Virus record (IMG/VR): IMGVR_UViG_3300035438_001158 | Location: 1 to 47,714 of that record | Source: a virus | Length of the DNA stretch: 47,714 bases | Reading direction: 5' to 3' (one strand) | In this document: positions 1 to 8,290 of the stretch, piece by piece | Position numbering within the stretch: the first letter of the stretch is position 1 | Layout of the letters: every line of letters begins with the position of its first letter | Position numbers and translations under genes: made by a program | The notes under the pieces: generated by a model | The model's input: only the letters and a program-made list of their open reading frames with translations | What the model was told of the DNA's origin: nothing | The model's database searches: none

Positions 1-1
1 T

Positions 2-3000
2 CCCAAGCAGCCATATACTACCTATGGGTTCATTCGTAATCTTTGCGGAAATGAATATCATGATCGTAGAGAGGTAATCACCTCGGCATTTGCGAACTTA
101 GTACAAGCCGGGGATTATAGGAATACTGGAGTAGCTCCCACAAATCCTCAGCCTATGTATTGGCAATTTAACAATCCATATACACTAGAGAGTGGACAGG
201 TAGGAGGGTTCTCTGCGTCAGGAAATTATCCATTCTGGGGAGTTTCTGACAGTCAGGGAAGAGTAGTATCGCCATATTTCCGACCAAAGCCAGCTATTGC
301 TTATGGATTGGGATGTGATGGACCCCCTCCTGAGTATCCATACTTAGATTTTGATCTTTGCTCAACCAGAGCCAATGGATGGCCAACAGATAAAGTTCCA
401 TTCTTGGTGGAGATTGATCATACGGATGACTGCGTTGGCTGCGGCAGCATAGAGGCTACTCAAGGCAATCTGATGCTTGAAGCTTCTGGGCTCAATACAA
501 CCTTTTCTCATGCTAGAGGAGAAAAGTATGGCTGGAATCATTGCAGATATAAGGGCGTATCATTTGATCCCACATATACTTGCTCGTCAGGGCTTACTAT
601 TCCATGTGTAGGCTTAGCCAGCGGAATAGATCTTCAAGCCTCCTACAGCCCATACACTGGAAATACTTGTTCCTGTATGGACCAACAATTCCCGCTAATA
701 AATATTCCTCTGAAAAATACAAACATCTCTGCGGGATGGACGACTTGGAATGTGAACAACTCTTATGTAGAAGTTCCGGGGTGTGCTCAGGATTATTTGA
801 ATGATTATTTTACTCCAGTTCCGTATCAGAGATCTCCCGGATTTTCTGTATATGCGTCATTTAAATTCTTAATTCCACCAGACGCAACAGGCATCTTGAA
901 AAATTACTTGATGTTGTCCCAAGTCACTGGAAATCAAAATGTTTTAGATCTGATGTATATGAATGCTGGGTGTGGCCATCACTATCCATCGGCTGCGTCT
1001 GATTTAAGCCTACAGGCTAGTTTTGTAGCAGTTCCTAGTGGCAATGAACAAATTTTTGAACTTATTCCAGACCACTTATTGTATCAATTAACTTTATTAG
1101 GAACCATTAATGCCCCTCTGACAGTTCTATCAGCATTGGCCGATAATCATGTCTTTGGGTGTAACACCTATTACAGCGAATATGGCTGTGCTGGCACCAA
1201 TAGCTATGGTCAAGGAGGATTTTATCCATGTGTTTATTGTGCTGCTTCTGCGACCCAAGTCTGTGACTGTCCCAATATTACATGTAATGAATGTGACTAT
1301 GTCACATCGGCAATCCCAGTAGAATATCAGAATCCATGCTTCTGTGATTGTAACTTACAGTTAATGCGTCGAACCTTGATTGATTTTAATGGTTCACGCA
1401 CTGTTGTGTATAGTAGTGGTATTAGTTGTACTTCTAGTCCTAGTAGTGGTATTGTAGTAGCTGTAAGTTATTCTGGTGAATATAGTTCTGTCGGTCCTAT
1501 TTATTTGAATTCTAATACTCAAATTGCTTTTTCTTCTATTCCTGTCGGTGCTACTGCTGATTCAGCCTGTTCTTGGCATACTGGCCCGAATATGTTGGCT
1601 TCTGGCATAAATTACGAATATCAGGAGCCATATAGGCTTTCTAGTGCAGGTAATGGTAGTACAGTCTGTACCACATTAATGCCGGAAACCTGCATTGGGG
1701 ATTGTGCGAACGACTCGAACGCTCAGCAAGGATCGTGTGGTGATCCAATCCCCTCATCTGGCAGTGTGTCGGTTAACTTAAGATCTTGTTTTCCTGAAAC
1801 AATGATAGTCAACAAAATTGAGTGCGTTGGCGATACATTTAATCTATATGTAGCTCGGGAATATCATAGCAGAGCCAGAAATTGGGAAAAGTTAGTAAGT
1901 CTACCCGGTCCCCCAGTCACCCCGTCTTGTCAGCCTAAGCAAATAGGGGCGTATAGATACGCCGAGGGCACAGGCACGGTCTGTATTGAGGTGCCTTTCT
2001 GTACTCCTTCTGATTCTGTAACTCCTGCGTACTACTCAGAGGCAGTGCTGGAAGGAACCGGTATTGTTTCTTACCGAGGAGTTTGTAACGCCCACTATTC
2101 TGAGGGGATTCATTCTAGTCAGGACTTTATACTAGGATCAGCCCCGGCTTCTGGCCAAGATAGACTGTGGAATTATTTCAATCTGTTCTATGAATCGGGC
2201 GTCCCGAGCAACAAATATTATCCAGCTATTGATTTAGGTAATCCTGCTGCAACACCCAGTCCAATTCCGTCAAACCCATGCCTTAATGGCGAATCCCTTA
2301 GTGACACATCGATATTCGATACTGGAAAATATAATGTCCCTGTAGGTAGGTTGGGTGTTGACTGGACGAACAAATTCCATAGCTGCTTGCAGGATCATAC
2401 CGAATGTGGTAGTGATTTCTATTGTAACAAGATGTTCTTCCCTCGTAGGAAGTACGCTGTAGGCACCAAAGTATCTAGGTTTGGGGCTCTACAGCTTTGT
2501 ACATCTAACTCTTCATTAGTTTTAGGAGATTGGTATACTGGATTTCAAGATTTTGAAAATGATGAATACCCTGACATTATTTTGGAAGCCGAAAACACTA
2601 GATTTATTCACGCTTGTGACGAGACCATTAAAACCACGATTACAGAGAGTGTAGGTCTAGATGATGTAATAGTTAGTGTTGCCGACTATCTTCCACTGAT
2701 TGGAGTTGATAGTTCACTATTCAGGTACACATCCGACATCAAGAGTTGCACAGTGATATCAAGCGGAGATTGCCATATACTCAATAAACATTCAGAGTTG
2801 TCTATTCGTGCTGGTATACATGGCCCTAAAACATTTTTGGTTGATGGCAAAAATAGCATGGGGTACTATCTTGATAAAACTACAGCAGTATCTGGAGACA
2901 ATTGCTTATTCAACCCATTCAAAATTTTAGTGGATGTTGAATGTTGCGAATCTGTTTTGAGAAGAAGAGAAGTTCCATTTGATCCTCCTACTATGTTAGA

Positions 3001-3700
3001 GTATATAGTTGACGGAGTTCCCAGCATTGCTTGCGGAGGGTTCGTAAAACCGCCCCCATGCTCATGTTATCAGTCAACATGTGGCGGAGTATTGGGGTAC
3101 TACGAACTTGCTCCCACGGCAGTCTGTCTGACTCTAGCAATGCCTAGAGGGGTTGCTCCGACAGTCGTCGGTAGCGGTATTCAGACTGTTTGCGATACCG
3201 AGTGTTATACCTGTTGTGCTGGACCCGGCAATGGTGACCAAATGGCCTTTACAGTATCAGAGGGAACTCGTTACTACGGGTATAACACTACTAGTGATGG
3301 CTCAATTAATTACGAGATTGGCGATTCGAGTACTCCTGTAGGATGCAAACTGGTAACACCACCGTGTAATAGGGCGTTGCCACTTGCCGGAGGCTTTCAA
3401 ACCTGCGGAGGAGGTGATGGCTTCATTTCAGGGTCTACCGCGACCGTGTCAGCATATCAGTGTGGGGATTACTTATACTTCAGCGATCTTACCCCAACTG
3501 GATGCTGTGCTACTAAGACCTTATGTGAAGTATTAGCAAGTTCTTGGAGACTTCGAGTAGGAGATTGTACTATCTTTTCACTGGCCGACAAGGCTGACCA
3601 TTCAGTAGAATACTTAAACAATTGTGGATGTTTGGAAGCAGAACAATACAGATCTTGCGATACATCATTATTGCATTGTACAATTACAGAAGCAGTATAA
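2..3700 (+). CDS. Very large cysteine-rich protein, 5' end outside window (possible virion or tail-associated protein)
   Basis: The reading frame is open from base 2, before the first ATG at 155, so the gene enters the window already running; at least 1232 residues are visible. I do not recognise a family. By my count about 66 cysteines lie after residue M at 155, many as CxC, CC or CxxC pairs, with many Ser, Gly, Tyr, Pro and Thr, as in disulfide- or metal-stabilised extracellular or virion proteins. No signal peptide can be judged because the N-terminus is missing. Its size and composition suggest a tail fibre, adhesin or other structural protein, but this is inference. Codons in roughly 1379-1560 are strikingly T-ending compared with the flanks. 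A small cysteine protein follows 16 bases downstream. Confidence 0.6.
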   Translation, partial: PKQPYTTYGFIRNLCGNEYHDRREVITSAFANLVQAGDYRNTGVAPTNPQPMYWQFNNPYTLESGQVGGFSASGNYPFWGVSDSQGRVVSPYFRPKPAIAYGLGCDGPPPEYPYLDFDLCSTRANGWPTDKVPFLVEIDHTDDCVGCGSIEATQGNLMLEASGLNTTFSHARGEKYGWNHCRYKGVSFDPTYTCSSGLTIPCVGLASGIDLQASYSPYTGNTCSCMDQQFPLINIPLKNTNISAGWTTWNVNNSYVEVPGCAQDYLNDYFTPVPYQRSPGFSVYASFKFLIPPDATGILKNYLMLSQVTGNQNVLDLMYMNAGCGHHYPSAASDLSLQASFVAVPSGNEQIFELIPDHLLYQLTLLGTINAPLTVLSALADNHVFGCNTYYSEYGCAGTNSYGQGGFYPCVYCAASATQVCDCPNITCNECDYVTSAIPVEYQNPCFCDCNLQLMRRTLIDFNGSRTVVYSSGISCTSSPSSGIVVAVSYSGEYSSVGPIYLNSNTQIAFSSIPVGATADSACSWHTGPNMLASGINYEYQEPYRLSSAGNGSTVCTTLMPETCIGDCANDSNAQQGSCGDPIPSSGSVSVNLRSCFPETMIVNKIECVGDTFNLYVAREYHSRARNWEKLVSLPGPPVTPSCQPKQIGAYRYAEGTGTVCIEVPFCTPSDSVTPAYYSEAVLEGTGIVSYRGVCNAHYSEGIHSSQDFILGSAPASGQDRLWNYFNLFYESGVPSNKYYPAIDLGNPAATPSPIPSNPCLNGESLSDTSIFDTGKYNVPVGRLGVDWTNKFHSCLQDHTECGSDFYCNKMFFPRRKYAVGTKVSRFGALQLCTSNSSLVLGDWYTGFQDFENDEYPDIILEAENTRFIHACDETIKTTITESVGLDDVIVSVADYLPLIGVDSSLFRYTSDIKSCTVISSGDCHILNKHSELSIRAGIHGPKTFLVDGKNSMGYYLDKTTAVSGDNCLFNPFKILVDVECCESVLRRREVPFDPPTMLEYIVDGVPSIACGGFVKPPPCSCYQSTCGGVLGYYELAPTAVCLTLAMPRGVAPTVVGSGIQTVCDTECYTCCAGPGNGDQMAFTVSEGTRYYGYNTTSDGSINYEIGDSSTPVGCKLVTPPCNRALPLAGGFQTCGGGDGFISGSTATVSAYQCGDYLYFSDLTPTGCCATKTLCEVLASSWRLRVGDCTIFSLADKADHSVEYLNNCGCLEAEQYRSCDTSLLHCTITEAV

Positions 3701-3716
3701 CTAAGGAAACTAGAAA

Positions 3717-4181
3717 ATGAGTGAAGAAAAGAAGACAGGGTGCGAATGTCCATTGGCCGGGATGTGTAATCGACATGGTGTAACCAAGTCGCCCCACCAG
3801 CATAGACTTTGCCAAACTCATCCCGGATATTTTCAGCAGTGGGAGGAATGTCGTGGGCCGGGGCAAAGGTTTATTAATTGCGACTCTAAGGAACCAATCA
3901 AGGTAGTAGCACCGGCTGAGGCCCCAACTGAAGTTCTGACTGAGCCTAAATCACCTCCGGTGATGCCTTCTTTAACGCAGCAAGCTAAGAATTTTGGATC
4001 TGCGATGCTACAACATGCAAAATCTGGCTTTAAGCATGTGACCGAAGAGGTTAAACAGGACCGACTATCTATTTGTGCCGCATGTCCATTTTTGAGCGAA
4101 GGGAGATGTACTAAGTGTGGATGTTTTCTTGATCATAAGGCGTCATTAAGCACTTCGCACTGTCCAATTTCAAAATGGTAA
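3717..4181 (+). CDS. Small protein with two cysteine clusters (Zn-ribbon-like)
   Basis: 154 residues; AAGGAA lies about 8 bases before the ATG. The N-terminus has a CxC-x5-C-x2-H pattern (C9, C11, C17, H20, then C32, C45) ending in WEECRGPGQ. A Pro/Glu-rich linker follows. The C-terminus has a second cluster, CAAC (C120, C123) and CTKCGC (C131, C134, C136) with C149, like the short zinc-binding tail found in many phage proteins of unknown role. The N-terminal motif recurs at the start of the opposing gene at 4182-5111. Function unknown; metal binding is inferred from cysteine spacing. Its stop codon abuts the stop of the convergent minus-strand gene with no bases between. Confidence 0.75.
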   Translation: MSEEKKTGCECPLAGMCNRHGVTKSPHQHRLCQTHPGYFQQWEECRGPGQRFINCDSKEPIKVVAPAEAPTEVLTEPKSPPVMPSLTQQAKNFGSAMLQHAKSGFKHVTEEVKQDRLSICAACPFLSEGRCTKCGCFLDHKASLSTSHCPISKW

Positions 4182-5111
4182 TTAGTGACAATACCAATCG
4201 TCTTTCCGAGTACAATTAGGCAGAATTATGAATTCTTTCTGTGAGGCGAACCATATATTTGTCAAAAACTCAAAGAATAATCCAGCTTTGCGATTATCGA
4301 ATCCTTCACCTGAATAGATTCCATTTGTTTTACCATGTTTGGACTTAACTACCCCAATATCATATGAGTGTATTTCCTCAACTACCAATGGGAATACTCT
4401 ACGATAAAACTCTTGTAATCTAAGATAAACACTTCTATGACAAATAATCTGATTCGCCCATAGGCCAAAATTACATATCTCCCCAGTGATGGAAATAGCA
4501 AACTCTTGAAAGGCTTCTACTTTTTCCCGATCTTGAAAGACATCAAAAATACAATTGTGCTTAAATTGTGATCTTTCTGCGGCCAGAATGAGATTCTTGT
4601 CACCACTGTTGAATAGAATCTTGGTGTTCTCCCAGTTGTGGAAATCATCTATCTTATTGGGCTCAAATTTTCTATTCCATGAGGCTGTAACTACTCCAAT
4701 ATATTCTGCCTCTGGTGCTTCTGATAAGAAGATTCTAGACTCAGAAAAGCAATTTTTTTGATACTGCTTGTACCTTCCTAGATCCAGATCTTGCAGTAAA
4801 AGAAAGTCTAGGTAATCTCTGGCCTCGCCAGAGTACTGATCTTCCTTGTGGCCCAATAGAAGAATCTTACAACTTTTTAAGATGTCTGGGTCGTAGTCAT
4901 GGGCGAATTTACGCAGTGAATTTTCCGCATCTATGTGTCTTTGAACAGATTCTTTTTGATCATCAGTCATAAGGTCTGGAGACACCCCATACTTAGAATC
5001 TAAACTGTGCCTATGCCCGTCGTGCTTTAGACACATTAGCCACTGCTTATGATCTTTGTTTTGGAAATGTCGGCTGCACCACCCCGGACTACTACAATTG
5101 CATGGATTCAT
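4182..5111 (-). CDS. Putative DUF4422-like glycosyltransferase with N-terminal cysteine motif
   Basis: 309 residues from the ATG at 5111, chosen because it makes an ATGA overlap with the upstream methyltransferase; a longer start at 5141 would overlap by 34 bases. The first 30 residues carry CNCSSPGWCSRH and a later Cys, the same motif that begins the protein at 3717-4181. The rest has aromatic-rich stretches (EYIGVVTASW; WANQIICHRSVY; then a C-terminal GLFFEFLTNIWFA) reminiscent of DUF4422-type transferases, but no catalytic motif is certain. Position at the end of a sugar-gene cluster supports a glycan role. A hypothetical protein is the safe alternative. Confidence 0.5.
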   Translation of the reverse strand: MNPCNCSSPGWCSRHFQNKDHKQWLMCLKHDGHRHSLDSKYGVSPDLMTDDQKESVQRHIDAENSLRKFAHDYDPDILKSCKILLLGHKEDQYSGEARDYLDFLLLQDLDLGRYKQYQKNCFSESRIFLSEAPEAEYIGVVTASWNRKFEPNKIDDFHNWENTKILFNSGDKNLILAAERSQFKHNCIFDVFQDREKVEAFQEFAISITGEICNFGLWANQIICHRSVYLRLQEFYRRVFPLVVEEIHSYDIGVVKSKHGKTNGIYSGEGFDNRKAGLFFEFLTNIWFASQKEFIILPNCTRKDDWYCH

Positions 5112-5590
5112 GATATATCCAATATGTTTGTTTTGCGGCACACGCTTAAACCTTTCTCAGTTGGTATGTGCAGACAAGAATATCCATAAGACATAAGATC
5201 GTTTACCATTAATTTCTCTGATATCTGATGATTGCCTGCGGTGTCATGAAAAACCAACAGACTGCTGTCTGTGATCAAGGATGCTTCTTTGAAGCGTCTC
5301 AAGCACTCAGTTTGTCCTCTATAACAGTGGGCATCGAAGAAAACCATATCTAGTTTCTCACCAATCTCATCCGGTTGTAAGTCGGCGACATTTTTGGTTA
5401 TCATAATATGGTTTTGGTCGTTTATCCCAAAAGGATTAATATCTATACTCCACACTCTCGCCCCGGCTCCGCAAAAGCATCTGGCCGAAAACCCGCCAAG
5501 ACCGCCTAATTCTAGCACAGTCTTGACCTTAAAAGCCCTAACCAATGCTGATAAAATCAACACATCGTCAGCCTGAATCTCAGGTCCCAT
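5108..5590 (-). CDS. Class I SAM-dependent methyltransferase (Methyltransf_24-like)
   Basis: 160 residues. A glycine-rich SAM-binding loop follows strand 1 (VLELGGLGGFSAR, about residues 25-37), the acidic end of strand 2 is VWSIDINP, and motif IV-like KLDMVFFDAHCYRG follows. Length is short, close to the minimal Rossmann methyltransferase core. GGAG lies 8 bases before the ATG. It sits between glycan genes, so the methyl acceptor may be a sugar, but the substrate cannot be read from sequence. Confidence 0.8.
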   Translation of the reverse strand: MGPEIQADDVLILSALVRAFKVKTVLELGGLGGFSARCFCGAGARVWSIDINPFGINDQNHIMITKNVADLQPDEIGEKLDMVFFDAHCYRGQTECLRRFKEASLITDSSLLVFHDTAGNHQISEKLMVNDLMSYGYSCLHIPTEKGLSVCRKTNILDIS

Positions 5591-5807
5591 TTAGAAGCTC
5601 CTGATATATGCCAATTCCAGCCATGACGCACTCTAAGTAATCCCTATGAAGAGAAATGAAATGGTGATATTTTCCATCAAATTGGCGGATAATTGGCCTA
5701 TCCCAATTCATTTTTGCAAATGTGTCCTTGTCTATCATCTGCTCGGTAATTTCAGAGAAGGCTACCCCAGTATCATCTTTTTTAAACACTAATCTATAGT
5801 ATGTCAT
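5580..5807 (-). CDS. Small hypothetical protein
   Basis: 75 residues, overlapping the mutase stop upstream and the methyltransferase start downstream by a few bases, as expected for translationally coupled genes. No recognisable domain, signal peptide or membrane segment; mixed charged and aromatic composition (KYHHFISLHRDYLE). Likely belongs to the sugar module by position only. Confidence 0.65.
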   Translation of the reverse strand: MTYYRLVFKKDDTGVAFSEITEQMIDKDTFAKMNWDRPIIRQFDGKYHHFISLHRDYLECVMAGIGIYQELLNGT

Positions 5808-6864
5808 GTGCTTCTTTCATTGCTGCACCAATCGCTTGGTGCATGTCTATGTATTTGTAGTGGCCTAATCGGCCACCGAATATGTCGCTTCCCGAGGAAG
5901 CGAGTATCTTATACTTATTATAGGTAATCATATCATTCTTGGTTCGAATTGGGTAGAATTCATCTCCAAAATCTGATGAAAACTCTCTCGTAATTACGGT
6001 CGTATCTGTCGACACTCCTGTGAAGTGTTTGTGCTCGCATATCCTTGTAAATGGGGTACTATCGGTATAGTTCATTACACTGCATCCCTGATAGTCTGGC
6101 CTTCTCACGAGTTCGGTTTCAAATCGTAGGCTCCTCCAGCCCAGTCTGCCAAACTCATAGCCAAAATATTGATCAATTGGCCCAGTATAAACAACCCTCT
6201 TCGCTAGCCGATCTAATCTGCCCTTATCGGCAAAGTAATCAACCCCAGTCTCGACCTGAATCCCGGAAAGCATCTCGGTAAAAAGGGCTGTGTAGCCATC
6301 GACTGGGATACCCTGATATGTATCTAAGAAATACCTATCATCAAATGTTAGCCTGATCGGGAGACGCTTGATGATCGATTTTGGCAAATTCTTAGGGTCG
6401 GTTCCCCATTGTTTTGTTGTGTAATCTCGCACGAACGTTTCATAGAGTTCAGATCCTATCTGAGACAGAATATAGGATTCTAGATCATCCTTCTGCGAGG
6501 GAATTTGCCTCTGTTGAAGGGCTTGGCGGGCCGACTCAGGAGTTTGGACTCCCCACATCTGATATAGCGTCATCAGGTTGATGGGAAATGAGTAGATCTT
6601 GCCAAAATTTGAAACCTTGAGAGTATGTCTGTAGTTGTTAAATTTGCTGAAGCGATTAACGAAATTCCATACTTCTTCGTTTGATGTGTGGAATATATGA
6701 GCACCATATTCATGGATATCAATCCCGTATCGCTTGGTGGTGAAGCAATTTCCTGCTATATGCTCCCGCTTGTCGATAACCATACAACTCTTGCCATGGT
6801 CAGTCGCAACTCTAGCGAACGTCGCTCCAAAGCATCCTGCTCCAACTATGAGGAAATCTAGCAT
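5794..6864 (-). CDS. glf: UDP-galactopyranose mutase
   Basis: Flavoenzyme converting UDP-galactopyranose to UDP-galactofuranose, the donor for galactofuranose-containing glycans. The N-terminus MLDFLIVGAGCFGATFA has the dinucleotide-binding GxGxxG and matches the family start, so I place the start at the ATG at 6864 (a TTG four codons upstream at 6876 is possible). Family landmarks follow: an IDIHEYGAHIFHT segment, YTTKQWGTDP, RLPIRLTFDDRYF, and C-terminal FGGRLGHYKYIDMHQAIGAA, which lines the FAD site. 356 residues, near the bacterial norm of about 370. It implies that the phage supplies or redirects a furanose sugar precursor, in keeping with the neighbouring transferases. Confidence 0.95.
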   Translation of the reverse strand: MLDFLIVGAGCFGATFARVATDHGKSCMVIDKREHIAGNCFTTKRYGIDIHEYGAHIFHTSNEEVWNFVNRFSKFNNYRHTLKVSNFGKIYSFPINLMTLYQMWGVQTPESARQALQQRQIPSQKDDLESYILSQIGSELYETFVRDYTTKQWGTDPKNLPKSIIKRLPIRLTFDDRYFLDTYQGIPVDGYTALFTEMLSGIQVETGVDYFADKGRLDRLAKRVVYTGPIDQYFGYEFGRLGWRSLRFETELVRRPDYQGCSVMNYTDSTPFTRICEHKHFTGVSTDTTVITREFSSDFGDEFYPIRTKNDMITYNKYKILASSGSDIFGGRLGHYKYIDMHQAIGAAMKEAHDIL

Positions 6865-6883
6865 AGGCTCATCCAACGAGAAG

Positions 6884-6901
6884 GGGTGGCTCTCGCCACC
6901 C
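6884..6901 (-). terminator. GC-rich hairpin between the 6940 gene and glf (weak terminator-like)
   Basis: An inverted repeat GGGTGGC-TCTC-GCCACCC (read on plus) gives on the minus transcript a stem with a GAGA tetraloop, placed in the 75-base gap before glf. The tail after the stem on the minus strand (CCTTCTCG) is only weakly U-rich, so termination would be partial; it could instead be a processing or mRNA-stability hairpin. Confidence 0.4.
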
Positions 6902-6939
6902 TTTCAATGTGATCTGATCGTTAATTAGACCATTCTATT

Positions 6940-7539
6940 TTACTGATTCAGATAAGGCTGCAACTGATCGACGCAGAACTCATCTGCAATCGCATCCACA
7001 CCCTCTGGGAGGGGCGACAACACAAAGTTTGGCGTGTAGTACTTCACAGCCCCCTTCTTCTGTTGCTCGCCGCGTGAGGCCGATACGACACCCTCATAAA
7101 CCTTGAAGATGTTGCCGCTCGCCTCAACGAAAGCTGTCCAATCTCGCAGGCACGCACCTGATAGCTGGATGTCCACTGGGGTCCAAACCTCATCAATCTT
7201 GGCCATCGCCATGATGTTGGTGACGAACTTGCCACCGGCTGCTACAACATCATTCTTGATGTCAGCATACGGACCCTCAGCCAAAACTACCTGTCCTGCT
7301 CTCACAGTAAAAGGAAGCTTGGTGGTCTTGACCATATTGGAGCGGATACGACAGTTGTTTGCATCACTCCATCCGCCGATTGACGATCGAACATCCATAA
7401 CCACAAATTCGAGGTTGTCGAACCTCACATTCTTTTCACCATCCCAATAGGCCCAAATACCTTCAGCACCACCGAATTCGATGTAGTACTTAAGTGGGGA
7501 TTTGATCTTGTTTGATGTAGGCGTATCTGTTCTGCTCAT
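6940..7539 (-). CDS. Phage recombination-associated, possibly ssDNA-binding, protein
   Basis: 199 residues, preceded by GGAG 9-10 bases upstream. The pattern (YIEFGGAEGIWAYWD; a central run of strands around NNCRIRSNMV, LPFTVRAG and VLAEGPYADIK; then VTNIMAMAKIDEVW) resembles, from memory, a phage family found beside single-strand annealing proteins and thought to be OB-fold-like. Its neighbour at 7595-8257 also looks recombination-related, which supports the pairing. No catalytic motif was seen. The assignment is inference; a conserved hypothetical protein is the fallback. Confidence 0.5.
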   Translation of the reverse strand: MSRTDTPTSNKIKSPLKYYIEFGGAEGIWAYWDGEKNVRFDNLEFVVMDVRSSIGGWSDANNCRIRSNMVKTTKLPFTVRAGQVVLAEGPYADIKNDVVAAGGKFVTNIMAMAKIDEVWTPVDIQLSGACLRDWTAFVEASGNIFKVYEGVVSASRGEQQKKGAVKYYTPNFVLSPLPEGVDAIADEFCVDQLQPYLNQ

Positions 7540-7594
7540 AGCTACGTTTCACTCCGCGAAATTTGAATAATTGTCAGTGTATAGGACGAAAGTC

Positions 7595-8257
7595 CTACCT
7601 CCACTCAGTGTAGACTTTGATTGGTTCGCCAATCAGAGTCTTGTCATTTGTAAACTCTGTCAATTTCTTGATCATCTTTGCTGCTGTATCTCTCGTCACG
7701 TCGTAAATGCTGCGATATTGCTTCTCCCCAGAGTTAATGAAAGCGAACACACTGATATCAAGCTTCTTACACTTGCTGTCAATGAAACTAACTTGCTCAT
7801 TTGAAATCTTCTCAACAGTTTCCTCGGCCACAATTTTAGCCACATCTAGCTTACAAATTTCTTCTGCAGAACACTTTCTGAGCTTGAGTGCTTTTCTCAG
7901 AGCACGTCCTTCTGCTCTGGTTGAAGCAGTAGCAACGGCATAAGCTGTGAACATCGCGTCTGTGTTCCCGTGCCACACGTCGGCAACTTCAGAATATTTT
8001 CTGGTTTTTCCTGTTCCGCCCCAATCGAATACTACAGAGTATACCACAGTAGCTCGCGTTGGTCCATTTCCCTCTGAAGGGAAAACTTTAGTTGGGCCAC
8101 TTTCGATGATTGGTCCCAGCAGTAGCTCGGCCACCCTACGTAGCCCAGCAGCATTCGGATGCCCGTCCATGAGTTCAGATGGTCCGAACTGCGACATTAC
8201 GTAGGAGTCCCATTCATGGGACAGGTAGTCTGGCGTTTCTTTGATCTCGTCTGTCAT
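7595..8257 (-). CDS. Putative single-strand annealing/recombination protein (Rad52/Sak-type helix motif)
   Basis: 220 residues, with AAGGAAAAGGAAAAC just before the ATG. The centre contains AYAVATASTRAEGRALRKAL, the kind of Thr/Ala-rich helix seen in the core of phage annealing proteins (Sak/Erf/DUF1071-like), after a beta segment with VVYSVVFDWGG. The C-terminal 90 residues are helical with no clear motif. Together with the 6940-7539 gene it would form a recombination pair separate from the RecA operon at 21-22 kb. Function inferred from pattern only. Confidence 0.45.
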   Translation of the reverse strand: MTDEIKETPDYLSHEWDSYVMSQFGPSELMDGHPNAAGLRRVAELLLGPIIESGPTKVFPSEGNGPTRATVVYSVVFDWGGTGKTRKYSEVADVWHGNTDAMFTAYAVATASTRAEGRALRKALKLRKCSAEEICKLDVAKIVAEETVEKISNEQVSFIDSKCKKLDISVFAFINSGEKQYRSIYDVTRDTAAKMIKKLTEFTNDKTLIGEPIKVYTEWR

Positions 8258-8290
8258 GTTTTCCTTTTCCTTTTGGTTGGTCCTGACCTA

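Noticed and set aside
1379-1620. Variable-region (DGR-type) cassette in the T-rich codon segment
   Set aside because: No template repeat or reverse transcriptase nearby; the codon bias alone does not indicate adenine mutagenesis.
155-3700. ATG at 155 as the true start of the large protein
   Set aside because: The frame is open to base 2 with no ribosome-binding site before 155, so the gene most likely starts outside the window.
7582-7597. TAGGAC-GAAA-GTCCTA hairpin at the end of the 7595 gene
   Set aside because: Overlaps the stop codon, with no T-rich tail; too weak to call a terminator.
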